Assembly: GCF_022763345.1 (NCBI RefSeq)
Contig: NZ_JALEGS010000050.1
Location: forward strand, 62,001 to 126,000
Direction: 5' to 3'
DNA: 64,000 nt
From: Phaeodactylibacter sp.
Lineage (GTDB): Bacteria > Bacteroidota > Bacteroidia > Chitinophagales > Saprospiraceae
The notes under the pieces were generated by a model that worked only from the letters and a program-made list of their open reading frames with translations, was not told the origin of the DNA and searched no databases. Position 1 is the stretch's first letter. Every line of letters begins with the position of its first letter. Shown here one piece after another: positions 44,456 through 53,437 of this stretch. The position numbers and the translations under genes are program-made.

Positions 44456-47400
44456 ATGCTTCTTGTAATCAGGTTTAAACCTTTATGCACGATCTTATTG
44501 TTGAGCGTTTTGCACTTCGCCGGTAGCGGTCTCATTGCCCAGTCTACCTTGCCCGAGGAGTATTATTCCCTCAATGACGGGCTCTCAGACCGCATGATAT
44601 CTGAGATCGTAAAGTCGCCAGATGGGATGATCTGGATCGGTACCAGTAATGGATTGAACCGATTTGACGGCTACGACTTCGTCACCTTCAGCAATACCCC
44701 TTCCAGCCCCTATAAAATATCAGATGCCAATATCCGTGAACTTTCTTTGGACCGGGAAGGGCGGCTTGTCATCACTTTCTACAGCAGTTACGCACTTTTC
44801 GACCTTCTTGATCCGAGTACACACGAACGGACCACGGTGCGCTTGCTGCCAGACAATGACATTCATGGAACTCCACGGGATATCGCGGTAGATCCCAACG
44901 GGAATATCTACGCCATCTCGCTGAGCAATACGCACTTTAGTATTTATGCCTACGAGGACGGACAAAAATTTGCAGAGTTATTCCAAATCCCCGTTCACCA
45001 GGAAGAACACATTCCCCATTTATCCCTGCTTCCACTCCGGGATGGCACTTTTTTGCTAAACGACAGCCACAATGGCCTGCGCCATTTCAGTGCGAAGGGG
45101 CATCTGCTGACGCATATCCAAAAAGAAGACCTTGAAGCGCCCGGTGAAGGAGGCACCTATCCTGGCCTTGCTGCTATCTTCCATCAAGATATCAATGGCA
45201 AAGTATGGTATGCGCTAAGGGGACAGCTTGGAATGTATCATTACCTGCCTGATGAACAAAGGCTGGAATATGCGGACCAGCTTCCCACAAAAAAGCGCTA
45301 CACCCGAATCTGGGAAGACTTAAGCGGGAATCTGCTCCTGGCCAATTCCGGAAACACCAGTAGTGGCTTCCCTCTGGAAGGCCTTACCTGTATTCGCCCT
45401 GATGGGAAGCAATTTGATTTTAGTCACTTGCTGAGCACAAGCCTATACATTGTCAACGCAGCTAGCGACGACTTCTTTGAGAACCTTATAATCGGCATTG
45501 ACACTGGCTTGAAGATCGTTCAAAACCAACAATTCAAAATCCGAAAGCTATTGGCAGACCGGATTGGCTCAGACCAACGGGGAGCGATCATGAGAGGGAT
45601 TACCGGCAATGGTACCGATGAGGTCTACTTTGCCCGGGAAGTGGACGCCTGGTACCGCTTCAATCCTCAAACGTTTGAACTCGACACGTTGCAAATGATT
45701 GACGAGCAAACCGGAGAACAGGTGACCTTGTCTTGCGGGCGGAACATCGAGATTGGTAATGATGGCTATATCTGGGGGCTTTCCTGCATCAACGGGCGGA
45801 ACGGGCGGCTGCTCCGGTATGACCGCACAACCTGTATGGTGCGCACCTATCTGTTTGACCACAAATTCACGGCTTTCACCATCTCCAGAAGCGGGACGAT
45901 CTGGCTGATTGCCGAACCGGACAGCCCCAGTGGCCTGCTCGTTTCTTTCGACCCAACTGCCGAGCTATTCGAAGCATACTATGACTGGGAAAGCAGCAAC
46001 CCACTAAGTGAAGCCACCCCCCGATACATCTTGGAAGCCTACGACGGTACCCTCTGGATCGGCACCGAAAACGGGCTCTACTCCATTAATCCGAATACGC
46101 GGCAAACGCGGTCTTATCAGGTCGGCAGAGGCAATGATAATCAACTGGGGAGCAACATCATCTACGCCATTCATGAGGACGAGCAGCGCCGGTTATGGCT
46201 GGGAACAACCAATGGATTCAATATTTTTGACCCCAAAACCAATAATTGGAAGCACTATAACCAGCAGGATGCGCTGGCCAGTAATATTGTTTGCGGGTTT
46301 GTGCCCACCCCTGAAGGCAAATACTGGATCAGCACCTACAATGGCTTGTCCTACTTTGATCCGGTCCAGCAGACTTTCCGGAATTTTTATAAGGAGGACG
46401 GGCTTAGCAACGATGAATTTAACCGGCATTCTTTCTACACCGACCTCCTTGGCAATATTTACCTGGGTGGCGTAAATGGCATGAATATTTTCAGAACGGA
46501 AGACCTGGTAAGGGAAGTCAAGACTCCGACTCCAGTGCTCACTTTCTTCTCTCGTTACAATAACGATCAGGATAGCATGATCCGAAGGATTAGCAGCCTG
46601 AATACAGACCAAACATTTGTTATCGGCCCAGACGATACCCAATTCACCTTTCAATATACCTTGCCCAACTATACCACTCCGCGCCGCAATCAGTTTAAAA
46701 CGTGGCTGGAAGGCATTGATAAAGGCTATATATACCAAGGTAGAGATAACACCAGCAATTATTACAATTTGCCCGCCGGTGATTACCTGCTGCATGTCAA
46801 AGGGGCTGATGCAAATGGCAACTGGAGCAACGAAGCACTGAAGATCCCCATACACGTCAATCCGCCGTGGTATAAAACTTATGCTGCCATTATTTCTGGT
46901 GCACTAGTATTTTTTCTTTTCCTGTATTGGTTTTTCCAGTATCGGCTTAATCGCCGATTGGAGATGGAGCGCATGCGGACCAAGCTTTCAAGCGATTTGC
47001 ACGATGAAGTGAGCGGACTGCTTGCCAGCATTGCTGTGCGGACAGACATCCTGCAGTTTAAAACCCAGGATGATGAAAACCAAAAAGACCTAAAGTGGAT
47101 TGGTGAAGTCAGCCGTACCGCCATGTCAAAAATGAGTGATGTCATCTGGTCTATTGACTCCCGGAGAGACAAATTTGATGACCTCTTGACCAGAATGCAG
47201 GAACATGCCGCAGAAATCCTGGCTCCACAGCATATCGATTATCGTTTTAAAGTTGATCATCTTGAAGCCAACAGCAGGCTTAAAGTGGACCTCAGGCAAA
47301 ACCTCTATTTTATTTTCAAGGAAGCCATCAACAACATCGGCAAGCATTCCTGGGCAACAGAAGTGCAAATCCATCTGCATAACGAAGGACAGGATTTTGT

Positions 47401-47644
47401 GATGAATATAGAAGATAACGGAAAGGAAATCCGAAAACAACGTACCTCGGAAGAAAGCCTCAGGCAGGCCGGGAACATACCTGGAGCAGCAAATACAATG
47501 ATCCAGGAGCGACTCACTTCCACCAAAACAGGGCAAGGGTTATCTAATATCCGAATGCGGGCGGAGCGCATCGGAGCATCCTTGCAGCTGGCAGAATCAG
47601 ATCGGGGATTTGTAGTCTGCATCCGGTGCAAGAAATTCGCTTAA
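44456..47644 (+). CDS. two-component sensor histidine kinase with ligand-binding propeller
   Basis: The protein has 1062 residues. A signal or anchor segment is followed by a 14-blade-type propeller (about 30-700; blades such as GMIWIGTSNGLNRFDGYDF and LWIGTENGLYSINPN). A Y_Y_Y beta-sandwich (about 720-800), one membrane helix (about 807-827) and a HisKA_3 dimerisation domain with the phospho-acceptor His849 in LSSDLHDEVSG come next. The C-terminal HATPase_c has EAINNIGKHS (N box), NIEDNGKE and QGLSNIRMRAERIG. It senses something in the periplasm, phosphorylates itself and probably passes the phosphate to the response regulator just upstream. Unlike SusR-type hybrid systems, it has no fused receiver or AraC domain. 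Confidence 0.94.
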   Translation: MLLVIRFKPLCTILLLSVLHFAGSGLIAQSTLPEEYYSLNDGLSDRMISEIVKSPDGMIWIGTSNGLNRFDGYDFVTFSNTPSSPYKISDANIRELSLDREGRLVITFYSSYALFDLLDPSTHERTTVRLLPDNDIHGTPRDIAVDPNGNIYAISLSNTHFSIYAYEDGQKFAELFQIPVHQEEHIPHLSLLPLRDGTFLLNDSHNGLRHFSAKGHLLTHIQKEDLEAPGEGGTYPGLAAIFHQDINGKVWYALRGQLGMYHYLPDEQRLEYADQLPTKKRYTRIWEDLSGNLLLANSGNTSSGFPLEGLTCIRPDGKQFDFSHLLSTSLYIVNAASDDFFENLIIGIDTGLKIVQNQQFKIRKLLADRIGSDQRGAIMRGITGNGTDEVYFAREVDAWYRFNPQTFELDTLQMIDEQTGEQVTLSCGRNIEIGNDGYIWGLSCINGRNGRLLRYDRTTCMVRTYLFDHKFTAFTISRSGTIWLIAEPDSPSGLLVSFDPTAELFEAYYDWESSNPLSEATPRYILEAYDGTLWIGTENGLYSINPNTRQTRSYQVGRGNDNQLGSNIIYAIHEDEQRRLWLGTTNGFNIFDPKTNNWKHYNQQDALASNIVCGFVPTPEGKYWISTYNGLSYFDPVQQTFRNFYKEDGLSNDEFNRHSFYTDLLGNIYLGGVNGMNIFRTEDLVREVKTPTPVLTFFSRYNNDQDSMIRRISSLNTDQTFVIGPDDTQFTFQYTLPNYTTPRRNQFKTWLEGIDKGYIYQGRDNTSNYYNLPAGDYLLHVKGADANGNWSNEALKIPIHVNPPWYKTYAAIISGALVFFLFLYWFFQYRLNRRLEMERMRTKLSSDLHDEVSGLLASIAVRTDILQFKTQDDENQKDLKWIGEVSRTAMSKMSDVIWSIDSRRDKFDDLLTRMQEHAAEILAPQHIDYRFKVDHLEANSRLKVDLRQNLYFIFKEAINNIGKHSWATEVQIHLHNEGQDFVMNIEDNGKEIRKQRTSEESLRQAGNIPGAANTMIQERLTSTKTGQGLSNIRMRAERIGASLQLAESDRGFVVCIRCKKFA

Positions 47645-47657
47645 TGCCCCAATCAAA

Positions 47658-47691
47658 AAGCCAGTGGTAAGCGCAAACCAACCACTGGCTT
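47658..47691. terminator. terminator hairpin after the kinase gene
   Basis: AAGCCAGTGGT (47658-47668) pairs with ACCACTGGCTT (47681-47691), 11 bases perfect. It follows the kinase stop at 47644 and faces the convergent phaB-like gene. Confidence 0.75.
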
Positions 47692-47791
47692 CGTCTACAT
47701 CAGGTCAAACAAAGCCGCCGCTACAGTGCAGGCAGCAATGGCCTAATGCTGTCAGACGCAAAAATGGATAAGGGGGATTAATCTTTTCAAA

Positions 47792-48538
47792 TCAGTAAAC
47801 GTGCTGGCCACCGTTGATGGCGTAATTGGCCCCTGTGATAAAGGCGGCATCTTTTGATGCCAGAAAAGAGACCAGGTGGGCAATTTCATAAGTACCGCCA
47901 AGACGGCCGATCGGGATGCCCTTGACAATTTTTTCGCGTACCGACTCATCCACTGCCATGACCATATCCGTAGCAATATAACCCGGAGAAATGGTATTTA
48001 CCGTTACGCCTTTTCGGGCCACTTCTATCGCCAACGTTTTCGTAAAACCATGCATGCCCGCCTTGGCTGCAGCGTAGTTGCACTGCCCAAACTGAGCGCG
48101 TTGCCCGTTCACAGAAGAAATATTGATGATACGGCCATACCCCTGCTCAATCATAGGGTTGATGACGTGCCTGCAGCAGTTAAAGACGCTGTACAAATTG
48201 GCTTTCATAACTGCATCCCAGTTTTCAGGGCTCATCTTTTTAAAGGCTCCGTCCCGGGTAATACCGGCATTATTGACCAGAATGTCAACGGTGCCCAGTT
48301 CTGCCTCAATTTGCTCTATCATATTGCCAACCTGTGCAAAATCAGAGACATCCGCCTGAAACAGTTGGGGCTTATAGCCTGCTGCTTCCATTTCTGCCTT
48401 CCATACTTCCGCTTTATTGGGGCTTCGGTAATTGGCTGCTACAACGTAACCGTCGTCCATTAACTGCTTGACCATGTCGGTACCCAGCCCGCCTGTGGCT
48501 CCAGTTACCAATGCAATATTCTTCTTGTCTGTTGTCAT
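47792..48538 (-). CDS. phaB: acetoacetyl-CoA reductase (SDR family, PhaB-like)
   Basis: The protein has 248 residues from the ATG at 48538; the longer open frame adds 35 basic residues spanning the promoter and is rejected. SDR motifs: cofactor TGATGGLG (about 13-20), NNAGITRDGAFKKM, catalytic Ser and Tyr-x-x-x-Lys in NISSVNG and CNYAAAKAG, and the C-terminal NGGQHVY. The stretches ISSVNGQRAQFGQCNYAAA and SPGYIATDMV follow PhaB closely rather than FabG. It reduces acetoacetyl-CoA to (R)-3-hydroxybutyryl-CoA with NADPH, for polyhydroxyalkanoate synthesis. phaA and phaC are not in the window. Its promoter overlaps a 16-base palindrome. Confidence 0.9.
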   Translation of the reverse strand: MTTDKKNIALVTGATGGLGTDMVKQLMDDGYVVAANYRSPNKAEVWKAEMEAAGYKPQLFQADVSDFAQVGNMIEQIEAELGTVDILVNNAGITRDGAFKKMSPENWDAVMKANLYSVFNCCRHVINPMIEQGYGRIINISSVNGQRAQFGQCNYAAAKAGMHGFTKTLAIEVARKGVTVNTISPGYIATDMVMAVDESVREKIVKGIPIGRLGGTYEIAHLVSFLASKDAAFITGANYAINGGQHVY

Positions 48539-48859
48539 AATACCTGAGATTTTTGGTGTAAAGGTTTTACGCTTTCTTTTTCGAATACAAATATATAGAT
48601 ATCTATATCTTTTTAAAAGTCGTTTGCTGCTGATTTTCATCATCCTGCCAATTGGTCAACCCCATCACTATGCAAAAAGCTCTTCCTGCAAAACCATTGC
48701 ATACACTAGCTTATGCAGTGCTCATCCACGATGGCATCACTCAAAGTTTCTAATAAACATACTTAAGTCCACCCCGTATTTTTAATTATAAAACCAGGAA
48801 CTGACCTGCTTTTCATTGGTTTTCTGCTATTTTCATCAAAGAAAATTAGCACTCAATAA
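48539..48859. other. 321-base divergent intergenic region phaB / symporter-hydrolase
   Basis: It contains the phaB promoter and palindrome (48588-48618) and then AT-rich sequence. No further gene is seen; a 105-residue plus frame (48468-48785) overlaps phaB and looks non-coding. The promoter of the symporter gene could not be fixed. Confidence 0.6.
48588..48618 (-). promoter_or_regulatory. phaB promoter with palindromic operator candidate
   Basis: On the minus strand TATATTTG (48595-48588) matches the TAnnTTTG -7 box, and CTTTT near 48618 is at -33 distance. Between them lies the perfect 16-base palindrome ATATAGATATCTATAT (48593-48608). A repressor bound there would block the promoter. Confidence 0.6.
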
Positions 48860-51304
48860 ATGGCTTCACAGGAACTAGTATGGGCCACCGCAGGCCTGCT
48901 CGCCCTCTACGGCGCAGCTATTCTATTCTTTGTCATCCGCGGCGCAATGCAGACGGCCTCAATAGCAGACTATGCCCTTGGCTCAATTCAGTTTTCCCCC
49001 GTGGTCGTCGGGCTGTCCCTCGCCGCTTCGATGACAAGCGCTGCAACCTTTATTATCAACCCCGGTTTTATTGCCTTGTATGGCCTGAGTGGACTGCTGG
49101 CATTTGGACTGGTGATGCCCATCGGCATTTACCTCTCGCTCATTGTGCTCACCAAAAGCTTCCGTAAGCACGGCGCTACGGTAAAAGCGCTCACTATGGC
49201 GCAGTGGATCGGCAAGCGCTATGGCAGTAAGCAATATGCCCTGTTTTTCGGGTTCCTGTCGCTGTTGCTCATCACCTTTATTGTGTTGATTTGTGTTGGC
49301 CTGACCAAAGTTCTGGCCAAAGCCCTGAATGCGGAAGAGCTATACGTCCTCATCGGGCTGGTCGTGTTTGTCTTTGGATACATGATGTTTGGCGGGGCCA
49401 ACTCTATGGTCTACACCAATACCATTCAGGCAGTCCTGATGACGATCGTGGCCTTTATCCTACTAGGGTCCGGGTATGAGCACTTCAGCGATGGGGTCAA
49501 AGGATTCCTGGATAAGCTTGCTGCGGTAGACCCACTGTTGGCGTCGCCGGTCAATCCGGAGAGTTTTCTGTTCCGGGACTACTTTGAGATTGTTTTTTGC
49601 TCCCTGATTGTTGGTATTGCTATCGTATGCCAACCTCATATCATCACAAAATCACTACTGCTCAAAGACGAGCGCGATGTCAACCGGTACCTGCTCACCG
49701 GCATCTTGGTGGAGACTTTGTTTTTTTCGGTTGTACTGGCCGGGCTCTACGCCCGCCTTCGTTTTCCGGACCTTACCGCCGATGGAGCACCCATCAGCAT
49801 GGATGGTATCATCCCGACCTACGTGGTTACGGAATTTCCTGTAATGGTGGGGCTGGTAGTCATCCTTGGGCTAATTTCTGCCGGTCTCTCAACGCTGGAA
49901 GGCCTTATTCAGTCTTTATCTTCAACCATAACGTCAGATATTATTGACCCGGTGCTCGGCCATAAGCTGGGTGCAGGGCATGCCAAAGCAAAGCGGCTTG
50001 TTGCTATCAATAAAATAGTCATTGTGGCCCTTGCTGCTGTTTCTATAGGCCTTTCCTATGAGCAGCTGATCAACCCAAGCCTGAGTGTGGGTATTTTTGC
50101 TCAGAATGGGGTCTATGCCTATTTCTCTGCGGCTTTTGTACCTGTATTGATGGGCATTTTCCTGAAGGAAGTCCCCCGTCAGGCACCGGTAGCAGCGAGC
50201 CTGACCGCTGTACTCGTCCACTTTGGCGTCTACTACGGGCGCATTGGCTGGTATATGCAGGCCGAAGTTCGAAATCCAGCGGTAGCCGTGACCTTTGCTA
50301 TACTGGCTTCACTGCTCGTTGGCGGATTGGTATACCTCTGGCTGCGGCCAAAAGCAGGTAAAAAAGCGGCTGTACACCCGAAAAGTCCGCAACAAAGTGT
50401 AGTTTCGCCCTCCCCCATTTCATCCGCAACCTCATCAGGAATGGCTTCGGCACAAGCTTCAGAATGGCACCGATTTGCAGACTTGCCCAACGGTACAAAG
50501 GTTCACTACACGGACCGGGGAAAAGGGCGTACAACCTTGCTGATGGTGCATGGGCTGGGCAGCAATTTGAAAGCCTGGGACAAGGTTATTCCGCAGCTGT
50601 CAGCTGATTATCGCTGCATTGCGCTCGACCTGCCAGGGTACGGGCTGTCTGACAAAGGCGACTATCCTTTTGATATTCCATTCTTTGCCGAAACCCTTTT
50701 GCAGTTCAAGGAGGCGCTGAAGCTCCGGCAGCCGGTCCTGATCGGGCATTCCATGGGCGGCCAAACCAGCATTTTCACAACACTACAGGCTCAGGAGCAT
50801 TTTTCAAAGCTCATTTTGCTGGCCCCGGCCGGTTTTGAGCGTTTCAACTCGGCGGCACGGGAATGGCTGCGGGCCTTCTACAAGCCGGCTTTGTTGCGCG
50901 CTACCCCTGTAAATCAGATTGAGCGTAATTTCCACGCCAATTTCCATCAGTTTCCGGCCGATGCGCAGTTCATGATCGATGAACGAATGGCACTAAGAGC
51001 CGACCCGGAAGCTTACGACCAGTATTGCAATATGATCCCCAGGTGTGTCCTCGGCATGCTTGACCACCCGGTTTTCGACCGCCTCCCGGACTTGGAGCTC
51101 CCCACCTTAATCTTATATGGAAAAGAAGATGCCCTTATTCCCAACAAAATGATTAACCCAGGCCTTACCACTGAAAAGGTGGCCCGGGAGGGAGCCGCCC
51201 AACTCCCCAACGCCAGGCTTTTCTTTGTGTCTAAGTGCGGGCACTTCATTCAGTGGGAATGTGCGGATGAGGTAGTGGCGCACATCCGGGCCTTTCTCAA
51301 ATAA
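48860..51304 (+). CDS. sodium:solute symporter fused to an alpha/beta hydrolase
   Basis: This is an 814-residue single open frame. Residues 1-510 are an SSF-family symporter with about 13 membrane helices; the TM8 sodium-site motif is SAGLSTLEGLIQSLSSTITS, with Ser344 and Thr345 at the PutP-like position. A Pro/Ser-rich linker (about 515-545, HPKSPQQSVVSPSPISSATS) leads to an alpha/beta hydrolase (about 546-814): oxyanion loop VHGLGSNLKAWD, nucleophile elbow GHSMGG with Ser631, acid Asp757 in LYGKEDALIP and His795 in CGHFIQWE. The triad is intact. Transport and ester (or amide) cleavage are thus linked: I infer that the substrate is an ester taken up with sodium and cleaved on arrival, or that the hydrolase acts on a product of transport. 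It is divergent from phaB. Confidence 0.9.
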   Translation: MASQELVWATAGLLALYGAAILFFVIRGAMQTASIADYALGSIQFSPVVVGLSLAASMTSAATFIINPGFIALYGLSGLLAFGLVMPIGIYLSLIVLTKSFRKHGATVKALTMAQWIGKRYGSKQYALFFGFLSLLLITFIVLICVGLTKVLAKALNAEELYVLIGLVVFVFGYMMFGGANSMVYTNTIQAVLMTIVAFILLGSGYEHFSDGVKGFLDKLAAVDPLLASPVNPESFLFRDYFEIVFCSLIVGIAIVCQPHIITKSLLLKDERDVNRYLLTGILVETLFFSVVLAGLYARLRFPDLTADGAPISMDGIIPTYVVTEFPVMVGLVVILGLISAGLSTLEGLIQSLSSTITSDIIDPVLGHKLGAGHAKAKRLVAINKIVIVALAAVSIGLSYEQLINPSLSVGIFAQNGVYAYFSAAFVPVLMGIFLKEVPRQAPVAASLTAVLVHFGVYYGRIGWYMQAEVRNPAVAVTFAILASLLVGGLVYLWLRPKAGKKAAVHPKSPQQSVVSPSPISSATSSGMASAQASEWHRFADLPNGTKVHYTDRGKGRTTLLMVHGLGSNLKAWDKVIPQLSADYRCIALDLPGYGLSDKGDYPFDIPFFAETLLQFKEALKLRQPVLIGHSMGGQTSIFTTLQAQEHFSKLILLAPAGFERFNSAAREWLRAFYKPALLRATPVNQIERNFHANFHQFPADAQFMIDERMALRADPEAYDQYCNMIPRCVLGMLDHPVFDRLPDLELPTLILYGKEDALIPNKMINPGLTTEKVAREGAAQLPNARLFFVSKCGHFIQWECADEVVAHIRAFLK

Positions 51305-51313
51305 GCGCTAAGA

Positions 51314-51874
51314 CTATCGTTGTTTACGAAGCTCCACTGAATCCCGATTCAGCTGCCGTTTTTCTTCGTATAGGATTTCTGCGGATTCCATTCGTTTTTT
51401 CCGCTCTGCTTCCCGGGCTTCCTGTAAAGCGGTGACCTGTGCTTTTACTTCTATTGGTTTTTTATTCAAGCTTCGGTGCATAGATCGGATGATGAGCCGC
51501 GCCATGTCATCAGGATGGTGCAGGCCCATGTCTTTGAGGGCCACCGAAAGACGGGAGCCCCCGTAAAAGCCCCAGTTGTGGATAATCCACCGCCCGAGGC
51601 TAAAGTGTAGCTTGCGAACGGCTTCCTCCTCCTCTGCCATGCGAAACTTTTGGAGCGACTCCTGGTCCGCAAGTTTATTCAGTTGAACGATAGCGTCGCT
51701 CAGGTCCTTGGGAATGTATACTCCGTAAAGGTACTCCTGCTGAATGCGCCGCTCATAAGCTTTGTCGTACTCGGCTTCCGTGGCCACCGGCTCCTCCTGT
51801 GCCTGTAGTACAGACGCACCGGTCAGCAAAAAGCCCAGGCAGAACAATAACACCTTTTCCTTCATTTTCCTCAT
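51314..51874 (-). CDS. DUF6794-like secreted protein
   Basis: The protein has 186 residues; an alternative start is the Met at 51865 (MKEKVLLF). The signal peptide ends near residue 25 (SVLQAQ). The core (about 48-140) reads YGVYIPKDLSDAIVQLNKL, LHFSLGRWIIHNWGFYGGSR and HHPDDMARLIIRSMHRSL, the hallmark of DUF6794, a small family of unknown function common in Bacteroidota. A charged coiled coil closes the protein. It converges on the symporter-hydrolase gene with 9 bases between stops. It lies after fabH on the same strand, separated by a terminator. Confidence 0.8.
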   Translation of the reverse strand: MRKMKEKVLLFCLGFLLTGASVLQAQEEPVATEAEYDKAYERRIQQEYLYGVYIPKDLSDAIVQLNKLADQESLQKFRMAEEEEAVRKLHFSLGRWIIHNWGFYGGSRLSVALKDMGLHHPDDMARLIIRSMHRSLNKKPIEVKAQVTALQEAREAERKKRMESAEILYEEKRQLNRDSVELRKQR

Positions 51875-51985
51875 TAGTTGATTTGGTAGTGAAAACTGTT
51901 TTTGGGCTCTCCGTATTGTCTTTTACAGACAGCTTATCCACAATATTCCTGCACCCCCCGCAGAGATAAAAAGCCAGGGAAGCCA

Positions 51986-52015
51986 ACAAAAAATCCCCGC
52001 TGCAATGAACGGGGA
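51986..52015 (-). terminator. terminator after fabH
   Basis: On the minus strand TCCCCG (52015-52010) pairs with CGGGGA (51999-51994), followed by TTTTTTG. It is about 144 bases past the fabH stop and before the DUF6794 gene. Confidence 0.7.
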
Positions 52016-52158
52016 CCAAAATTAATGTGCTATGAAAAAGTTAATACAACTTCCGTGAATAGAAGATGAGCAGCTAACTTACAAAATTTGGCAGGGAATG
52101 CCCAGCATATGGTTGTGAAACCTCCCGTTTGGGTATTCCTGCCGCTTAGAGCCAGGGC

Positions 52159-53226
52159 TTACCACCTTATTAAGGCTGCGCCCCAGGTGAAACCACTGCC
52201 AAAAGCAGCCAGGCACACCAGGTCACCATCCTTGACAGCGCCGGACTCCCATGCTTCGCAAAGCGCGATGGGCACAGAGGCTGCAGTGGTGTTGCCATAT
52301 TTTTGAATGTTATTCCAAACTTGCTCATCCTTGAGCCCCAAACGCTTCTGCACGAACTGGCTAATCCGAAGGTTGGCCTGATGCGGTACGAGCATATTGA
52401 TGTCTTCTTTCTTCAGGCCCGCTTTTTCCAGGGCCTCCATGATGACCTGAGGGAATTTCTGTACGGCCATTTTGAATACGAACTGCCCTTCCATATTCGG
52501 GTAAATCTGATCGTTGTCGAGCATGTGCTGGTTTAGGAAAATCTCACCAAATTCAGCATCGGAATAGCCGTAATCAACTTCCTCACCGGTATGCTTTTTG
52601 TGATAACCTCCGTGGGAACCAGGGTTAATAAACGCCAGTTTTTCTGCATAGGTACCATCCGAGTGCAGGCAGGTCTGTAGCACCCCCTGACCTTCCTCTT
52701 CGGTGGGTTGTAGCACAACCGCACCGGCACCATCGCCAAAAATGACGGTCACACCACGGCCCTCTGTGCTAAAATCCAAGCCCATAGAGTGCATTTCTGC
52801 GCCTACCAGCAGTACGTTTTTGTACATGCCTGTCTTCACAAACTGGTCCGCTACGGATAACCCGTACACAAACCCACTGCACTGATTCCGGATGTCCAGC
52901 GCGCCAATCTCGGTATTAGTGATACCCAACTCGCGTTGCAGCAAAACGCCACAGCCAGGGAAATAGTAGTCCGGGCTGAGGGTGGCAAAAATGATAAAAT
53001 CTATATCTTCCTTACTGATCCCTGCCCGTTCGATGGCAATCTCAGCGGCGCGGGCGCCCATCGTGGTCGTGGTTTCTTCGTGTTTAGTGCCATACCGGCG
53101 CTCTTTAATGCCGGTCCGTTCCTGAATCCACTCATCACTCGTATCCATGACTTTGGTTAAATCGTCATTGGTTACCACTTTATCGGGCACGTAGGAACCA
53201 ATGCCCCCAATTTTTGAACGAAGCAT
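52159..53226 (-). CDS. fabH: beta-ketoacyl-ACP synthase III (FabH)
   Basis: The protein has 355 residues from the ATG at 53226; the frame extends 10 codons upstream without a family match. The catalytic triad is Cys116 (RNQCSGF), His282 (VPHQANLRI) and Asn312 (YGNTTAASVP). The C-terminal FGSGFTWGAALIRW is diagnostic. FabH condenses acyl-CoA with malonyl-ACP to start fatty acid synthesis. The protein is about 25-30 residues longer than E. coli FabH, mainly by an insertion near 215-245 (YGYSDAEFGEIFLNQH). No acpP, fabD or plsX is next to it, so it is not in a standard fab operon and could serve specialised substrates. Confidence 0.92.
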   Translation of the reverse strand: MLRSKIGGIGSYVPDKVVTNDDLTKVMDTSDEWIQERTGIKERRYGTKHEETTTTMGARAAEIAIERAGISKEDIDFIIFATLSPDYYFPGCGVLLQRELGITNTEIGALDIRNQCSGFVYGLSVADQFVKTGMYKNVLLVGAEMHSMGLDFSTEGRGVTVIFGDGAGAVVLQPTEEEGQGVLQTCLHSDGTYAEKLAFINPGSHGGYHKKHTGEEVDYGYSDAEFGEIFLNQHMLDNDQIYPNMEGQFVFKMAVQKFPQVIMEALEKAGLKKEDINMLVPHQANLRISQFVQKRLGLKDEQVWNNIQKYGNTTAASVPIALCEAWESGAVKDGDLVCLAAFGSGFTWGAALIRW

Positions 53227-53411
53227 AAGTTTTGGTTTTAAAGGCCAGGCACCCACTTTTGGGTTACTCCACCTTGTATCATAATTTTGTAGACAATGCG
53301 CTGCTGAATAATTATTCAGAAGCGGGCGTTAAAATCGAAATTTTATTACAAATCGCCAAACAGATATGCCCCCATATCGCTCCCAATAGGATTTGGTAGC
53401 AGTATTTATTT

Positions 53412-53419
53412 TATTTTTG
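53412..53419 (+). promoter_or_regulatory. candidate -7 box of the exonuclease gene
   Basis: TATTTTTG matches TAnnTTTG, with TTTG at 53392-53395 as a possible -33 box (16-base spacer, slightly short). It lies 18 bases before the ATG at 53438. Confidence 0.4.
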
Positions 53420-53437
53420 TCGAAAACCGCATCTCCT

